Assembly (NCBI GenBank): GCA_964455935.1
Contig: CAYVZU010000031.1
Span: 1-32,775, forward strand
Origin: CAYVZU01 sp964455935
GTDB taxonomy: Bacteria; Fibrobacterota; CAYVZU01
Reading direction: 5' to 3'
Length of the DNA: 32,775 nucleotides
Part shown: positions 15,947 to 24,448 of the stretch, piece by piece
How positions within the stretch are numbered: the first letter of the stretch is position 1
Layout: every line of letters starts with the position of its first letter
Translations under genes and position numbers: made by a program
The notes under the pieces: generated by a model
Databases searched by the model: none
What the model saw: the letters and a program-made list of their open reading frames with translations, nothing else
What the model was told of the DNA's origin: nothing

Positions 15947-17212
15947 TCATTGCTTTGAAATGTCAAACGCGCGATTGCAGCGCAGCTTCTTGGGGGCAAT
16001 CGCAGACATACACAACCTGCGCTGCTCGAATATCTGGCGGCTCAGACGCGCCACATCATCAAGGGTTACACGGTTGATTTCACGTTCGGTCTGTTCCAGG
16101 GAATCGACACTATTCTGGTAAAGCTCCATGCGCGCCAGCCGTGTCATGCGATGACTTGTACTTTCAAGGCCGATGAAGAGCCCGCCTTTGAGGCATGTCT
16201 TGGCAAAGGCCAGTTCATCTTTGGTGATTCCTTCTGACCGGATTGACTCCAATTCTTCCTGAATGACTCTTTGGCAGTCGGCAAAATGCCGGGGTTCGGT
16301 GGATGCGCAGATGCCTGCAAGCCCGGAATCGGCAAAAAAATCCAGAAAGGAATAGATCGAGTAAGCCAGGCCCCTCTCCTCGCGGACTTTTTGAAATAAT
16401 CGCGAGCTCATGCCTTCGCCCAGAAGCGTATTCAGCACATTAAGGGCATAGCGCCTGTGATCCGAGAATGCGATCCCGGGAAAACCCAGGGCGAAATGGA
16501 CCTGTTTCACATCCTGGAATACAATGCGGCGGCAACCGCGGCTTTGTTGCGGGGGCCTCCGGTTGCGATTGCGCCGGCCGCACCGCACCCGAAGTAGTTT
16601 CTCGACCTGCCGCACAACCCTGGTATGGGCCACGTTGCCGGCCACCGCGACAAGTACGTCACCCTCTCGCATGGCGGTTCCATGAAACCCGATTAGATGG
16701 TCTTGGTTGAAGCGCGACACCGATCGGGTGTCGCCAGTAATGGGACGGCCAATGGCGTGATCCGGCCACAAGCTCTCATAGAGAAGATCCATGGTATGTT
16801 CTTCGGGATTGTCGGTCTGCTCGTGGATTTCTTCGAGAACCACCGAACGTTCGAGATTAACATCGGATTGACGGAACAGGGGATTCATTATCAGGTCACA
16901 GAGAAGGTCAATTGCGAGGGGGACGTTTTCATCGAGCACGCTGGCGTAGAAGCAGATCTGTTCCTTCCCGGTAAAGGCGTTTAGCTGGCCCCCTACCCTT
17001 TCGAGTTCCGCGGCAATTTGGTGGGCCGAACGGGTCTTTGTACCCTTGAAAACCATGTGCTCAAAAAAATGCGAAATTCCGGGGGTGCGCTTGTCTTCAT
17101 CGCGCGAGCCTGTGTTGAGCCACACACCAAGAGAAACGGACTTAACATGGGGCATCCGTTCCGTCAAGACTCGGACGCCTCCGGGAAGGACTGTTTTGTA
17201 TATGCGTGACAT
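15947..17212 (-). CDS. M16 family zinc metallopeptidase (processing-peptidase-like)
   Basis: A 421-residue inverzincin. The zinc site is the inverted motif HFFEH (His48, Glu51, His52), with the distal ligand in VVLEEIHEQ (Glu128, 76 residues after His52), as in mitochondrial processing peptidase beta and bacterial YmxG/PqqL relatives. The inactive C-terminal half carries FPGIAFSDHRRYALNVLNTLLGEGMSSRLFQKVREERGLAYS, which includes the conserved G.SSRLF...REERGLAYS segment. The length fits a single-unit bacterial M16B enzyme. No signal peptide is present, so it is probably cytoplasmic. The start MSRIYKT is preceded by a GGAAG-type Shine-Dalgarno. The next gene on the strand is the tiny bS22-like protein. 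Substrate unknown. Confidence 0.93.
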   Translation of the reverse strand: MSRIYKTVLPGGVRVLTERMPHVKSVSLGVWLNTGSRDEDKRTPGISHFFEHMVFKGTKTRSAHQIAAELERVGGQLNAFTGKEQICFYASVLDENVPLAIDLLCDLIMNPLFRQSDVNLERSVVLEEIHEQTDNPEEHTMDLLYESLWPDHAIGRPITGDTRSVSRFNQDHLIGFHGTAMREGDVLVAVAGNVAHTRVVRQVEKLLRVRCGRRNRNRRPPQQSRGCRRIVFQDVKQVHFALGFPGIAFSDHRRYALNVLNTLLGEGMSSRLFQKVREERGLAYSIYSFLDFFADSGLAGICASTEPRHFADCQRVIQEELESIRSEGITKDELAFAKTCLKGGLFIGLESTSHRMTRLARMELYQNSVDSLEQTEREINRVTLDDVARLSRQIFEQRRLCMSAIAPKKLRCNRAFDISKQ

Positions 17213-17515
17213 GCTTGCTTCCTTCCATTCGGCGCTTGCTCAGTTTGGGGCAACTTCACCCGGGAAAAAGGCCGGAGCCCGATGCTAAAATGGATTGGCG
17301 CCTGAAGAAAAGCAAGAACAGGGCTGGTGGCGAGGCAAGCAAACACAAGACACTACGGCGAGGCATGTCCCACTGGGCGCGGGATAGTCATTGCACGGGA
17401 AGTTCCCTGATGGGTTCATGACCCTTTCTGGGGCCGGCCGGATATAGGTCCGCGAACCCTGTTTTGAAGCCCATTTCGCCCGCTTTGTTGTGTTAATATG
17501 TCATTTTGGCATGGA

Positions 17516-17543
17516 TTTCATATAGAGATCATAGCTATATAAT
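17516..17543 (+). promoter_or_regulatory. candidate sigma-70-type promoter
   Basis: TATAAT at 17538-17543 matches the -10 consensus exactly, in an AT-rich context. The proposed -35 TTTCAT is poor. Transcription from here would give a leader of roughly 35 bases ending in the G9 tract. Confidence 0.45.
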
Positions 17544-17571
17544 AATGGGTTCTTGTTTGGATAAATTTGCA

Positions 17572-17580
17572 GGGGGGGGG
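17572..17580 (+). repeat. G9 homopolymer in the ribosome-binding region
   Basis: Nine consecutive G residues after an A end 4 bases before the ATG at 17585 and 10 bases before the ATG at 17591. No other purine-rich Shine-Dalgarno is present, so the tract itself is likely to act as one or to set its spacing. Tracts of this length slip during replication and could tune expression. Confidence 0.7.
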
Positions 17581-17584
17581 AATT

Positions 17585-18958
17585 ATGATCATGAGGAAAA
17601 CCGGCTTTTTGGTGTGGGTACTATCTCTTGCTTGCTACGCGGCAAGTCCATGCTCCCAATCGGGAGTGGTCTTCTGCAACGGCTTTGAAGGTACGCCCAC
17701 AGAAGTCAATGATGTCTGGAAAAGTGCGACTCCGGGACAACACTTGGCCAAAGACCCGGGCCCCTTTAATGTGTCGGGCAATCAGCTACTCAAACTCGAT
17801 CTCGATTTGGCCAACAACCTGCAAGTTCAGACAGGCCTAAGCACCGGCTATAACAAGTTGTACGCCCGTTGGTATCAGAAATGGGGCGCCGGCTACGATT
17901 GGGGCAAGGCCGACCATCTTGGGTTCACCTTCTGCAGCGGGACAGGCTGCGGGGGCTCCAATTACTACCCCGACGGCTGCAGTGATGTGAATTGGGCGCT
18001 TTTGGAGTCGGGGGGCAGCGGCAGCAGCGGCTCCTTTCATTGGTATGTCTACCATCCCGGCAAGGCCACCCAGTGGGGAAATGTATTTAATACCGGAACG
18101 ACCGTGACCTCGAATAAATGGTATTGTGTGGAAACCATGATCGATTTGGGGACCCCAACCGCCGGCTGGACCGGTGCTAATGGCGTGCTGGATACATGGA
18201 TAGACGGAACCCACTTTGGACCGAACGATTGCAGTTCATGGCCCGCGCAATGCGGCGGCATCTGGTTTCGCAATTGCGCAGCCCTTCAGATCAAGAGGAT
18301 TCTCTTTATTGCCTTTCAGCGGGCCGGAAACGAGCAGCCGGGCGTTTCTCTGTATGTCGATGACCTGGTGGTCTCCACGCAACGCATCGGCTGCGGCGCG
18401 CGCGTGGAAACGGCGCCGGCCGCATTGACGGTCACAACGGGCTTGCTCCCGACGGGCAAGGCAGGAACTGCCTATTCGACAACGCTGATCGCAACGGGGG
18501 GTACATCGCCTTATTCCTGGCAGATTGCCTCGGGATCCTTGCCCGCCGGCCTTGGATTGGAGCAGCCGACCGGAAAAATATCCGGCACGCCCACTGCATC
18601 CGGGACCTTCCCCATCACCTTTCGCGCGCTCGATTCAAGCAATCCGGCCCAGTCCGTCACAAAGCAGCTTTCGCTAACAATCGATCCGCAGGTTGGCATC
18701 GTTCTGGCGAACCCCGGCAATATCTGCGCGGAAATCCGGGGGCATGTTTGGTCCGGACGGTTGGTTCTTGATTTTCAACCCGGCGCGGGTAAGTCTGTTG
18801 CCCACCTTTACAATGCGCTGGGCCTTAGGGTGTGGACATACGAAGCTGCTGCTGCATCCGGCGTGATCCAAAGCCCGGTTCTACCAAACGGCCTTTATCT
18901 ATGCCAAGTTCAAAACGGCGGGAAAACCACGGCATTTAGTTTTGCCGTTGTGCGGTAA
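17585..18958 (+). CDS. secreted concanavalin A-like lectin/glycan-binding protein with putative Ig domain and sorting domain
   Basis: A 457-residue protein from the ATG at 17585 (a second ATG at 17591 is possible). Signal peptide about 1-19 (MIMRKTGFLVWVLSLACYA); SLAC could act as a weak lipobox, but the -3 residue is not the usual Leu. Residues about 28-275 look like a ConA-like sandwich of the polysaccharide-lyase/glucanase type (YNKLYARWYQKWG, NKWYCVETMIDLG, VLDTWIDG, SLYVDDLVVS), Cys- and Trp-rich. Residues about 282-375 are a putative Ig (He_PIG) domain (GTAYSTTLIATGGTSPYSW, LPAGLGLEQPTGKISGTPT). The last 75 residues resemble a T9SS sorting domain (VAHLYNALGLRVW, LPNGLYLCQV, ending FAVVR). 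No catalytic residues were identified, so a carbohydrate-binding or lyase-like role is inference. Confidence 0.82.
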   Translation: MIMRKTGFLVWVLSLACYAASPCSQSGVVFCNGFEGTPTEVNDVWKSATPGQHLAKDPGPFNVSGNQLLKLDLDLANNLQVQTGLSTGYNKLYARWYQKWGAGYDWGKADHLGFTFCSGTGCGGSNYYPDGCSDVNWALLESGGSGSSGSFHWYVYHPGKATQWGNVFNTGTTVTSNKWYCVETMIDLGTPTAGWTGANGVLDTWIDGTHFGPNDCSSWPAQCGGIWFRNCAALQIKRILFIAFQRAGNEQPGVSLYVDDLVVSTQRIGCGARVETAPAALTVTTGLLPTGKAGTAYSTTLIATGGTSPYSWQIASGSLPAGLGLEQPTGKISGTPTASGTFPITFRALDSSNPAQSVTKQLSLTIDPQVGIVLANPGNICAEIRGHVWSGRLVLDFQPGAGKSVAHLYNALGLRVWTYEAAAASGVIQSPVLPNGLYLCQVQNGGKTTAFSFAVVR

Positions 18959-19094
18959 GCTTTGTGCCTGATCGCTTAGGGGCAAGGCATGCAAAGGAAT
19001 CCCATCCCGGCGGTTTTCATTGGGTGGCGCCCACCTGCGGGTCGCTGTAATGTGCACGAGGGCAACCGGCAGCCACGCCAGCCGTTTTTGCGCG

Positions 19095-19124
19095 TTGACA
19101 AAGGTTAGTGAATTAAGCTTTATT
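19095..19124 (+). promoter_or_regulatory. promoter of tRNA-Asp
   Basis: A consensus -35 TTGACA at 19095-19100 is followed, after 18 bases, by TTTATT (19119-19124) as -10, with 12 bases to the tRNA 5' end. Confidence 0.65.
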
Positions 19125-19136
19125 TTTTGGCGCTGT

Positions 19137-19210
19137 GGGGGCGTAGTTCAGTTGGTTAGAACGTCTGCCTGTCACGCAGAAGGCCGCGAGTTCGAGTCTC
19201 GTCGTCCCCG
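19137..19210 (+). tRNA. tRNA-Asp (GTC)
   Basis: A 74-nt cloverleaf. The acceptor stem GGGGGCG pairs with CGTCCCC (one G-T pair), the D arm contains AGTTGGTTAGA, the anticodon stem TCTGC/GCAGA encloses CTGTCAC with anticodon GTC, and the T arm contains GTTCGAG. The discriminator base is G73, the known Asp identity element. CCA is not encoded. It has its own promoter and terminator and stands alone. Confidence 0.97.
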
Positions 19211-19214
19211 CATA

Positions 19215-19247
19215 GGGCTTGCAATCAAAAAGATTGCGAGCCCTTTT
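19215..19247 (+). terminator. terminator after tRNA-Asp
   Basis: A 12-bp stem, GGGCTTGCAATC (19215-19226) with GATTGCGAGCCC (19232-19243), has one G-T pair and an AAAAA loop, followed by TTTTCTT. The A-rich loop and the run of A before the 3' arm could also help terminate the convergent minus-strand gene. Confidence 0.93.
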
Positions 19248-19272
19248 CTTATTCTCCCCGCCCAAGGAATTT

Positions 19273-20415
19273 TCACACCGCCGGGGCTATTGAACCGGCC
19301 AGGCGCATCATCTGTTCCTGCAGCATGCTCTCGTAGTTGCCGGCCAGGGCTTCCTGCTTGGCCCGGTAGCGCCGGATAAACTGATTTACCTGTTCGAAAT
19401 CGCGCAATCGCAAAGCCGATAGCACCTCTGTCATACTCTTGGAATTGAGGATCTCGTTTGTGCTGATCTCGAAATTAATATTGTCCTTTTTGGCGGTTCG
19501 CGACAGCCCGTCGGCCGTCATCTGGATGATTGTCTGAATGGCCGAATCCTCGTGCGATGACTGAAATAATTGTACCCCCAGATCCAATTGCTCGACGAAG
19601 TAGCGGCCGTTGAACACGTAGTTTCGTTTGTCCTTGTCAAGCTGAGGATCGTAAAAATACTCGCCAATGACCTTGCCCGTGCTGGTTTTAACGATCGATT
19701 TTGGGTAGCTCATCGATGGCTTTTCGACCTTTTCAAAGAAAGGCCGGTTGTTAGGCGCGGCCGTAATTTCGGGCTGATCCAGATCCCGAATCGCCATCTT
19801 GTCAACCTCAGGGATGTTTGCCTGCACAGCAGGCTCCGGCGGCTGGCCTGGCGCAGCAATGTCGGCCAGCGGCTTTCGCAGGAGCGCAATCTCGAAAAGC
19901 CCTTCGATAATCTGCTTCTGGTTGGCTTCGATTTTTCCGCCGCAATTGGATTCAAAGCTCTCCAATTCGGTTTGGCGCGACCGCAATTGCTCCGCCTTTC
20001 GCGCCAATTCCTTTGCCTGGCCCTCGGAATCCTGCAGTTCGCGCCGAATCCGTTCGAGTTCCTCTCCTGTATTCCCTCGCTCCTCGATCATCTTGATCGA
20101 TTCCCGGGAGATCCGCAGAAGGTCCTCTTCCCTGTCGCGAAGCCGGTCCATTTTGTTCTGATAAAACTCGATCAGCTCCTCGATATTGCGCGTGCATTTT
20201 CCGTTTCGGCTCTCAATTCCGTTCTTGAAAGTCCAGAGCTCGTCCAGCGCAGCCTTGGTGTAGTTTCTCTCGCGGATCAGCATCTGCTCGGCCAGTTGGA
20301 AGATGTTGTTGCTTTTTCGTCCGTCCGGGTTGTCCATGACCTGTTGCGGATCATCGTTTGGCTCGATCCGCAGTTCTCCCACTCGACCGTCCCACAATCG
20401 TTGTGCTTCGCTCAT
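19273..20415 (-). CDS. cytoplasmic coiled-coil protein of unknown function
   Basis: Not recognised. The start MSEAQRLW at 20415 is chosen because AGGAGG (20420-20425) lies 4 bases upstream; an in-frame ATG six codons earlier has no such site. The 380-residue product has no signal peptide or membrane segment. Residues about 75-155 are a charged coiled coil (ELIEFYQNKMDRLRDREEDLL, ELERIRRELQDSE). A Pro-rich linker (about 185-230) separates it from a compact C-terminal region (about 240-370) with KTSTGKVIGEYFYDP, VFNGRYFVEQLDLG and a final helix pair (FEQVNQFIRRYRAKQEALAG). It lies downstream of the FHA and barrel-HEAT genes on the same strand, 230 bases away across an AT-rich repeat. A link to that pair is plausible but unproven. 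Confidence 0.78.
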   Translation of the reverse strand: MSEAQRLWDGRVGELRIEPNDDPQQVMDNPDGRKSNNIFQLAEQMLIRERNYTKAALDELWTFKNGIESRNGKCTRNIEELIEFYQNKMDRLRDREEDLLRISRESIKMIEERGNTGEELERIRRELQDSEGQAKELARKAEQLRSRQTELESFESNCGGKIEANQKQIIEGLFEIALLRKPLADIAAPGQPPEPAVQANIPEVDKMAIRDLDQPEITAAPNNRPFFEKVEKPSMSYPKSIVKTSTGKVIGEYFYDPQLDKDKRNYVFNGRYFVEQLDLGVQLFQSSHEDSAIQTIIQMTADGLSRTAKKDNINFEISTNEILNSKSMTEVLSALRLRDFEQVNQFIRRYRAKQEALAGNYESMLQEQMMRLAGSIAPAV

Positions 20416-20419
20416 GGCC

Positions 20420-20425
20420 CCTCCT
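20420..20425 (-). promoter_or_regulatory. Shine-Dalgarno deciding the coiled-coil protein start
   Basis: A perfect AGGAGG on the minus strand, 4 bases before the ATG at 20415. It supports MSEAQ as the true N-terminus over the ATG at 20433. Confidence 0.75.
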
Positions 20426-20497
20426 GGCTTCAAACAAAAAAGCGTCCCTTATCCATCACAATATAGGATTTTTCGAGCAAAAGCCTAGAAAGAAGAA

Positions 20498-20645
20498 AAT
20501 TATGAATTATGAATTATGAATTTGGAATCGGGAAATTTGGAAGGAAAGAAAACGGCAGATTCGGAAAATGCAAAATTTGCGAATTGAATAATTCAGAGCC
20601 TCAATCATTTCACAATTGATAATTAACGATTCATAATTCAAATTC
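20498..20645. repeat. AT-rich ATTATGA direct and inverted repeats
   Basis: Three tandem copies of AATTATG start at 20498 and run into GAATTTGG. An inverted partner, ATTCATAATTC (20629-20639), lies just downstream of the barrel-HEAT gene stop and matches GAATTATGAAT in the left block. The space between is also AT-rich, with GATAATTAACGATTC. This resembles the short intergenic AT-rich repeats scattered in several environmental genomes; its biological role is unknown. Confidence 0.7.
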
Positions 20646-22085
20646 TCATTGTTGCGGAACAGCCGGCGCCGCGGAAGGCTGCGAAGCAGGCTTTCTCTTG
20701 AGTTGCTTGAGGACCGACTTAGCGGTGGCGGCAACGGTCTCGTCGGGGTCATTGGTCAGCAGCTCGATTTCCTGTGACGCTCCGGTCATGCCCAGCTTGC
20801 CCAAGGCCATTAACGCTTCGATGCGCAATTCCAGGACCGGTTCGGCAAGCAGCACGATTAAAAGCTCCTCGGTCTCGGGGTCTTTGGCCTTGTCGATCTC
20901 GCCCAGAATACCGGCGGCCGCGGCACGCAGGCGCGGGTCGGCGGTGCGGTCGAGGGCCGAGGCTTTCAGGGCAGGCAGGCCATCGAGGCCCAGTCCCGTG
21001 ATCTTCTTACGGATTTCGAGCACATCTTTGGGTTCGTAGGGCATTTCGCTCGACAGGATCTGCATCATCTCCTTGAGCAGGTTCACCACCGTAAACCAGG
21101 CCACGCTCTTGCCGCCCCGGCTCTTGATCTTTCCTTTTTCAAGAGCGTTTGTTTCTTTGACCTGCTTTTCCAATGTCATCGAGCGGGCGGACTCGCTTTG
21201 GAGCGCTTCGCGGATTCGCGTCAGCTCCTGGTCGAGTTTGTCAAGCCGTGTATTGGCCAGCCGTATTTCATCTTCAAGGCTCGTGATCCCTTCGGTCGAA
21301 GCACCCAGATTCCCATTCCAGCAAAGGGTTACATAGTAACCTGGCGTATTGTACCCGGCATGGCCCGGCACGTGACCGCTGGCGAAAAAGCCAAATTCGT
21401 CATTCTCGTTGAACAGAAACTCCTTAACCTCTGTGAGACCCAATGAAATAAGGAAACGATCATCGAATCGCTTGCTGACCCCCAGGTTGGCGTGGAACGC
21501 CTCGAACCGCTGAAAGCCCTCGGCCGACAGATACCATCCAGCCCCAAAGTAGTGCTCGACACCAACAAAGGGCGTGTAGTTCTCGGTCGTCCACAAGGGA
21601 AGGCTTTGTATACCCACTTGAAACCGGGTGGAAATCGGGTTGAAAGATTTGGCGGCCACAAGAGAAACCGCGTTGCGCAGACCGCGCGCGGTATCGTCAT
21701 TCAGCACACGGTAAAAACTCGCCTCCTGGCTGGCCAGGACACCATGGGCCGCAAGGGCCAGAGTGGGGATGTACTCGCCTTTTTCGCTGAGGAGTTTGGC
21801 CTTGATGCTTAGAGAAGGCTCCCAGCCGGCCTGGAATCCAAGAACAACCCGATCGGTAATTCCCACATACGCTTCTCCGATGGCGCGAATTTTGTAGCCA
21901 TGCCCGACCGAGTCGTCCGAGTTATACCCGTCAAACAGATTGGAATTAAGCTTGATCTGGTACTGCTTGTTATAAAGGAAATCAGCTGTCTGCAGATGGT
22001 GAAGGGTGGTTATCCGCGTTTGCGCGAGGGGGACCGCAATCCCGATTCCAAGCAGCAGTGCAAAAGCCAGGCAGGTTGCGCGCAT
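20646..22085 (-). CDS. envelope protein with barrel-like N-terminal half, coiled coil and HEAT repeats
   Basis: Not assignable to a named family. The 479-residue product has a signal peptide (about 1-22, MRATCLAFALLLGIGIAVPLAQ). Residues about 25-260 alternate short hydrophobic/aromatic strands (YKIRAIGEAYVGITDRVVLGFQAGW, FVGVEHYFGAGWYLSAEGFQRF, HANLGVSKRFDDRFLISLGL), like an outer-membrane beta-barrel. Then come a coiled coil (about 268-312) and helical HEAT-type repeats (about 355-463; DPRLRAAAAGILGEI, LELRIEALMALGKLG, DETVAATAKSVLKQL) with an Ala/Pro/Gln tail. It lies 39 bases downstream of the FHA gene. A scaffold spanning the outer membrane and periplasm is a guess from domain order. Confidence 0.78.
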   Translation of the reverse strand: MRATCLAFALLLGIGIAVPLAQTRITTLHHLQTADFLYNKQYQIKLNSNLFDGYNSDDSVGHGYKIRAIGEAYVGITDRVVLGFQAGWEPSLSIKAKLLSEKGEYIPTLALAAHGVLASQEASFYRVLNDDTARGLRNAVSLVAAKSFNPISTRFQVGIQSLPLWTTENYTPFVGVEHYFGAGWYLSAEGFQRFEAFHANLGVSKRFDDRFLISLGLTEVKEFLFNENDEFGFFASGHVPGHAGYNTPGYYVTLCWNGNLGASTEGITSLEDEIRLANTRLDKLDQELTRIREALQSESARSMTLEKQVKETNALEKGKIKSRGGKSVAWFTVVNLLKEMMQILSSEMPYEPKDVLEIRKKITGLGLDGLPALKASALDRTADPRLRAAAAGILGEIDKAKDPETEELLIVLLAEPVLELRIEALMALGKLGMTGASQEIELLTNDPDETVAATAKSVLKQLKRKPASQPSAAPAVPQQ

Positions 22086-22124
22086 AATCCCTCTCTTATT
22101 ATTTATCGGTCTTCCAGCGATAAG

Positions 22125-23009
22125 CTAAAGATTTTTCTTGCTCACCACAAGCCAGTTCTCTTTGGCCCACCGGTATCGGCTGTGTGCGGGGTCGGGATAC
22201 AGGCGCATCAGGTGCTCCAGATATTCCTGGGCGAGATCGTACTTGCCTTGACGAAACGCCACAACCGACTTCTTACGGGCCTCTTCGAACAAGCTATCTA
22301 GCTCCCCGGAAACCAGAGTGGATTCAGCCCGCCAAACTGCGGCCGGACCGGAAGTATCCTTCCCGGCGGCGGCCAGGGCGCGGCCGTAATGCTGAAGGGC
22401 GCTGAAGCGGTTCTCGATCATGATGTTGCGCTCATCCAGCAACTTGCGCGCAAGTTTTGCCTCGTCCGCCGCGTTGAATGCGCTTCGCGCCGGTCCGGCC
22501 TGGGATACCTGCTCCTTTGTACCGCGATTCGTGGCTCCGGATTGGGAGAAGCTCCCCTTGCCGGATTTCGCCAGAAAGGCTCCTGCAACCGCAATGACCG
22601 CCGCGGCTGCCGCGAGCACAATCCGGCGCTTGCGCGGGCCGCCTGTTTTGGGATCCGATGTGTTTTCCGGCGCGGCCGATTTCCGCAGGATCTGGAAGCC
22701 TGCTTCAAACAACTGAAGGCGATCTCCTTCATGCAGCGCATGCCGACCGGTCACCGTCCGGCCATTCAACTCGATACCGTTTTTGCCGGTGCATTCAAGC
22801 CAGGGCCCTTCGGCTGCGCACCCGATGCGGAAATGCTCCCGCGAGACCCGGGGGTCGATCAGCATAACATTGGGTTTTATGCCGGAGCCCGGCACAAAAC
22901 GGCCGATTAAAAGCGTGGCGGTCAGCGGGAATTCCTCCTGCTGGGAATCTTCGCGAATCACCCGGAGTTCATAGCTGTGGTCTGCAGGAGTGGTTGTCAT
23001 TGTGTTCAT
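22125..23009 (-). CDS. FHA-domain single-pass membrane protein
   Basis: A 294-residue protein from the ATG at 23009 (MNTMTTTP; the ATG at 23000 is an alternative). The forkhead-associated domain (about 12-110), which binds phosphothreonine peptides, has the conserved Gly36-Arg37, Ser56-Arg57-x-His59 and Asn77-Gly78. After a linker comes one membrane helix (about 130-147) preceded by KRR, so the FHA domain is cytoplasmic. The extracytoplasmic part (about 148-294) is helical and TPR-like (ALQHYGRALAAAGKD, KYDLAQEYLEHLMRLYPDP). The frame stays open upstream into proA on the other strand, but that extension has no domain and is rejected. It starts a minus-strand group with the barrel-HEAT gene. 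It is a plausible reader for the Ser/Thr kinase at 4846-6603. Confidence 0.87.
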   Translation of the reverse strand: MNTMTTTPADHSYELRVIREDSQQEEFPLTATLLIGRFVPGSGIKPNVMLIDPRVSREHFRIGCAAEGPWLECTGKNGIELNGRTVTGRHALHEGDRLQLFEAGFQILRKSAAPENTSDPKTGGPRKRRIVLAAAAAVIAVAGAFLAKSGKGSFSQSGATNRGTKEQVSQAGPARSAFNAADEAKLARKLLDERNIMIENRFSALQHYGRALAAAGKDTSGPAAVWRAESTLVSGELDSLFEEARKKSVVAFRQGKYDLAQEYLEHLMRLYPDPAHSRYRWAKENWLVVSKKNL

Positions 23010-23154
23010 GGTTTTCCAACGAAAGATGCTGTGCGTATGATAGCTTTTTCCACAGGGCAATCCGCAAGGCCCGTCGTGCAAAACCGGCGATCCCGAGTGT
23101 GCGGGAACCCGTATCCTTTGGCCCCCCAGTGAGCGCAAATGATATTTTAGCCCT

Positions 23155-24411
23155 ATGGACATGAAGCAATACATCGACTCGCTTTGCGGCGATGCCAAAG
23201 CAGCATGGCCTGCTCTTGGCGCAAGCGTATCCAAGGTCAAGGACGAGGCCCTCCTTAAAATTGCCGAGCTTGTGGAGAAGAACAGCGCCCGTATCGAGGA
23301 GGCAAACCGAAAAGACCTCGATGCCGGGCGGAAGGCCGAGTTGTCTTCAGCCCTGCTGGACCGTTTGGAGCTGAACGCCAAGCGCATTTCGGCCATGGCG
23401 CGCGGACTGCGCGAAGTGGCTGCGCTCGCCGACCCTGTTGGAAGTCACTTTGCGCAACGGACGCGTCCAAACGGCCTATGCATCAGCAAAATGAGAGTTC
23501 CCATCGGCGTAATTCTGATGATCTACGAGTCTCGGCCCAACGTGACGGTTGACTCCGCGGCCCTATGTCTTAAATCGGGGAATTGTGCCATTCTGCGCGG
23601 CGGCAAAGAAGCCATGCACTCCAACATGATTCTGAGCGCTTTAATCAAAGAAGGCTTGGCAGCGGCCGGGCTTCCCCGGGCATCCGTGCAGCTGATCGAG
23701 ACCACGGATCGCGCGGCCATCGATCTTATTTTGCAGAAAGAAGGCCAAATAGATCTTGTCATTCCCCGGGGCGGGGAAGCCCTGATCCGCGCGGTTGCCG
23801 AAAAATCCCGCATACCCACGATCAAACACTACAAAGGTGTTTGCCATGTCTTCATCGATCGCGAGGCGGACCTTCGAATTGCCAGGGCTATTGCCCTTAA
23901 TGCTAAAATTCAGAAGCCCGGTGTCTGCAACGCCATGGAGACTTTGCTGATCGACGCCTATGTCCCCACCGATTTTGTGCGGGAACTCCTGGAGGAATAC
24001 CATCGTCAGGGAGTGGAAATCCGCGGATGTTCCGAGATTTGCAGGATCGACCCACAGGCGCGGTTGGCCGAAGATTCCGACTGGTATGCCGAATATCTCG
24101 ATCTGATTCTGTCTGTGCGCGTTGCGGACGGGCTGGATTCCGCCATAGAGCACATTGCGCGTTACGGATCGGCCCACACCGATGCCATCGTCACCGAGAA
24201 CAAGGCCAGGGCCGACGAGTTCGTTCGACGCGTGGACTCGGCCTCCGTGATGGTCAATGCTTCGACCCGGTTTTCGGATGGCGGCGAATACGGCTTGGGC
24301 GCGGAGATCGGAATTTCGACGGACAAACTGCACGCCCGGGGGCCCATGGGCCTTGAGGAATTGACGACCTATAAGTGGGTTGTGCTGGGCAACGGCCAGG
24401 TGCGGACATGA
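23155..24411 (+). CDS. proA: glutamate-5-semialdehyde dehydrogenase (gamma-glutamyl phosphate reductase)
   Basis: Catalyses the NADPH-dependent reduction of gamma-glutamyl phosphate to glutamate-5-semialdehyde, the second step of proline synthesis. The 418-residue length is normal for ProA. Visible signatures are VPIGVILMIYESRPNVTVD and GNCAILRGGKEA (cofactor site), the catalytic Cys258 in KPGVCNAMETLL, and the C-terminal STRFSDGGEYGLGAEIGIST...RGPMGLEELTTYKW. The ATG at 23155 is used; the ATG two codons later (23161) is possible. No strong Shine-Dalgarno is seen. proB is not adjacent. It leads a plus-strand run with hisI, yggS, divIVA and yggU and is divergent from the FHA gene. Confidence 0.96.
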   Translation: MDMKQYIDSLCGDAKAAWPALGASVSKVKDEALLKIAELVEKNSARIEEANRKDLDAGRKAELSSALLDRLELNAKRISAMARGLREVAALADPVGSHFAQRTRPNGLCISKMRVPIGVILMIYESRPNVTVDSAALCLKSGNCAILRGGKEAMHSNMILSALIKEGLAAAGLPRASVQLIETTDRAAIDLILQKEGQIDLVIPRGGEALIRAVAEKSRIPTIKHYKGVCHVFIDREADLRIARAIALNAKIQKPGVCNAMETLLIDAYVPTDFVRELLEEYHRQGVEIRGCSEICRIDPQARLAEDSDWYAEYLDLILSVRVADGLDSAIEHIARYGSAHTDAIVTENKARADEFVRRVDSASVMVNASTRFSDGGEYGLGAEIGISTDKLHARGPMGLEELTTYKWVVLGNGQVRT

Positions 24412-24448
24412 CGCGCACCGACCACAACCAGATTGATGGGAGAATCCA

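Larger units (their letters stand above)
17213..17584 (+). other. intergenic region with candidate promoter for the lectin-like gene
   Basis: About 370 bases separate the divergently transcribed M16 gene and the secreted-protein gene. No coding frame is convincing. A perfect TATAAT lies at 17538-17543; the best -35 match is a weak TTTCAT at 17516-17521 with a 16-base spacer. The region ends in a run of nine G residues (17572-17580) directly before the start codon. Confidence 0.5.

Noticed and set aside
19020..19379. Open frame running across tRNA-Asp
   Set aside because: It spans the tRNA, its terminator and the end of the convergent gene, so it cannot be a real CDS.
23010..23396. N-terminal extension of the FHA protein frame on the minus strand
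   Set aside because: The added 129 residues lie antisense to proA, have Ser/Arg-rich composition and no domain; homology starts at the ATG near 23009.
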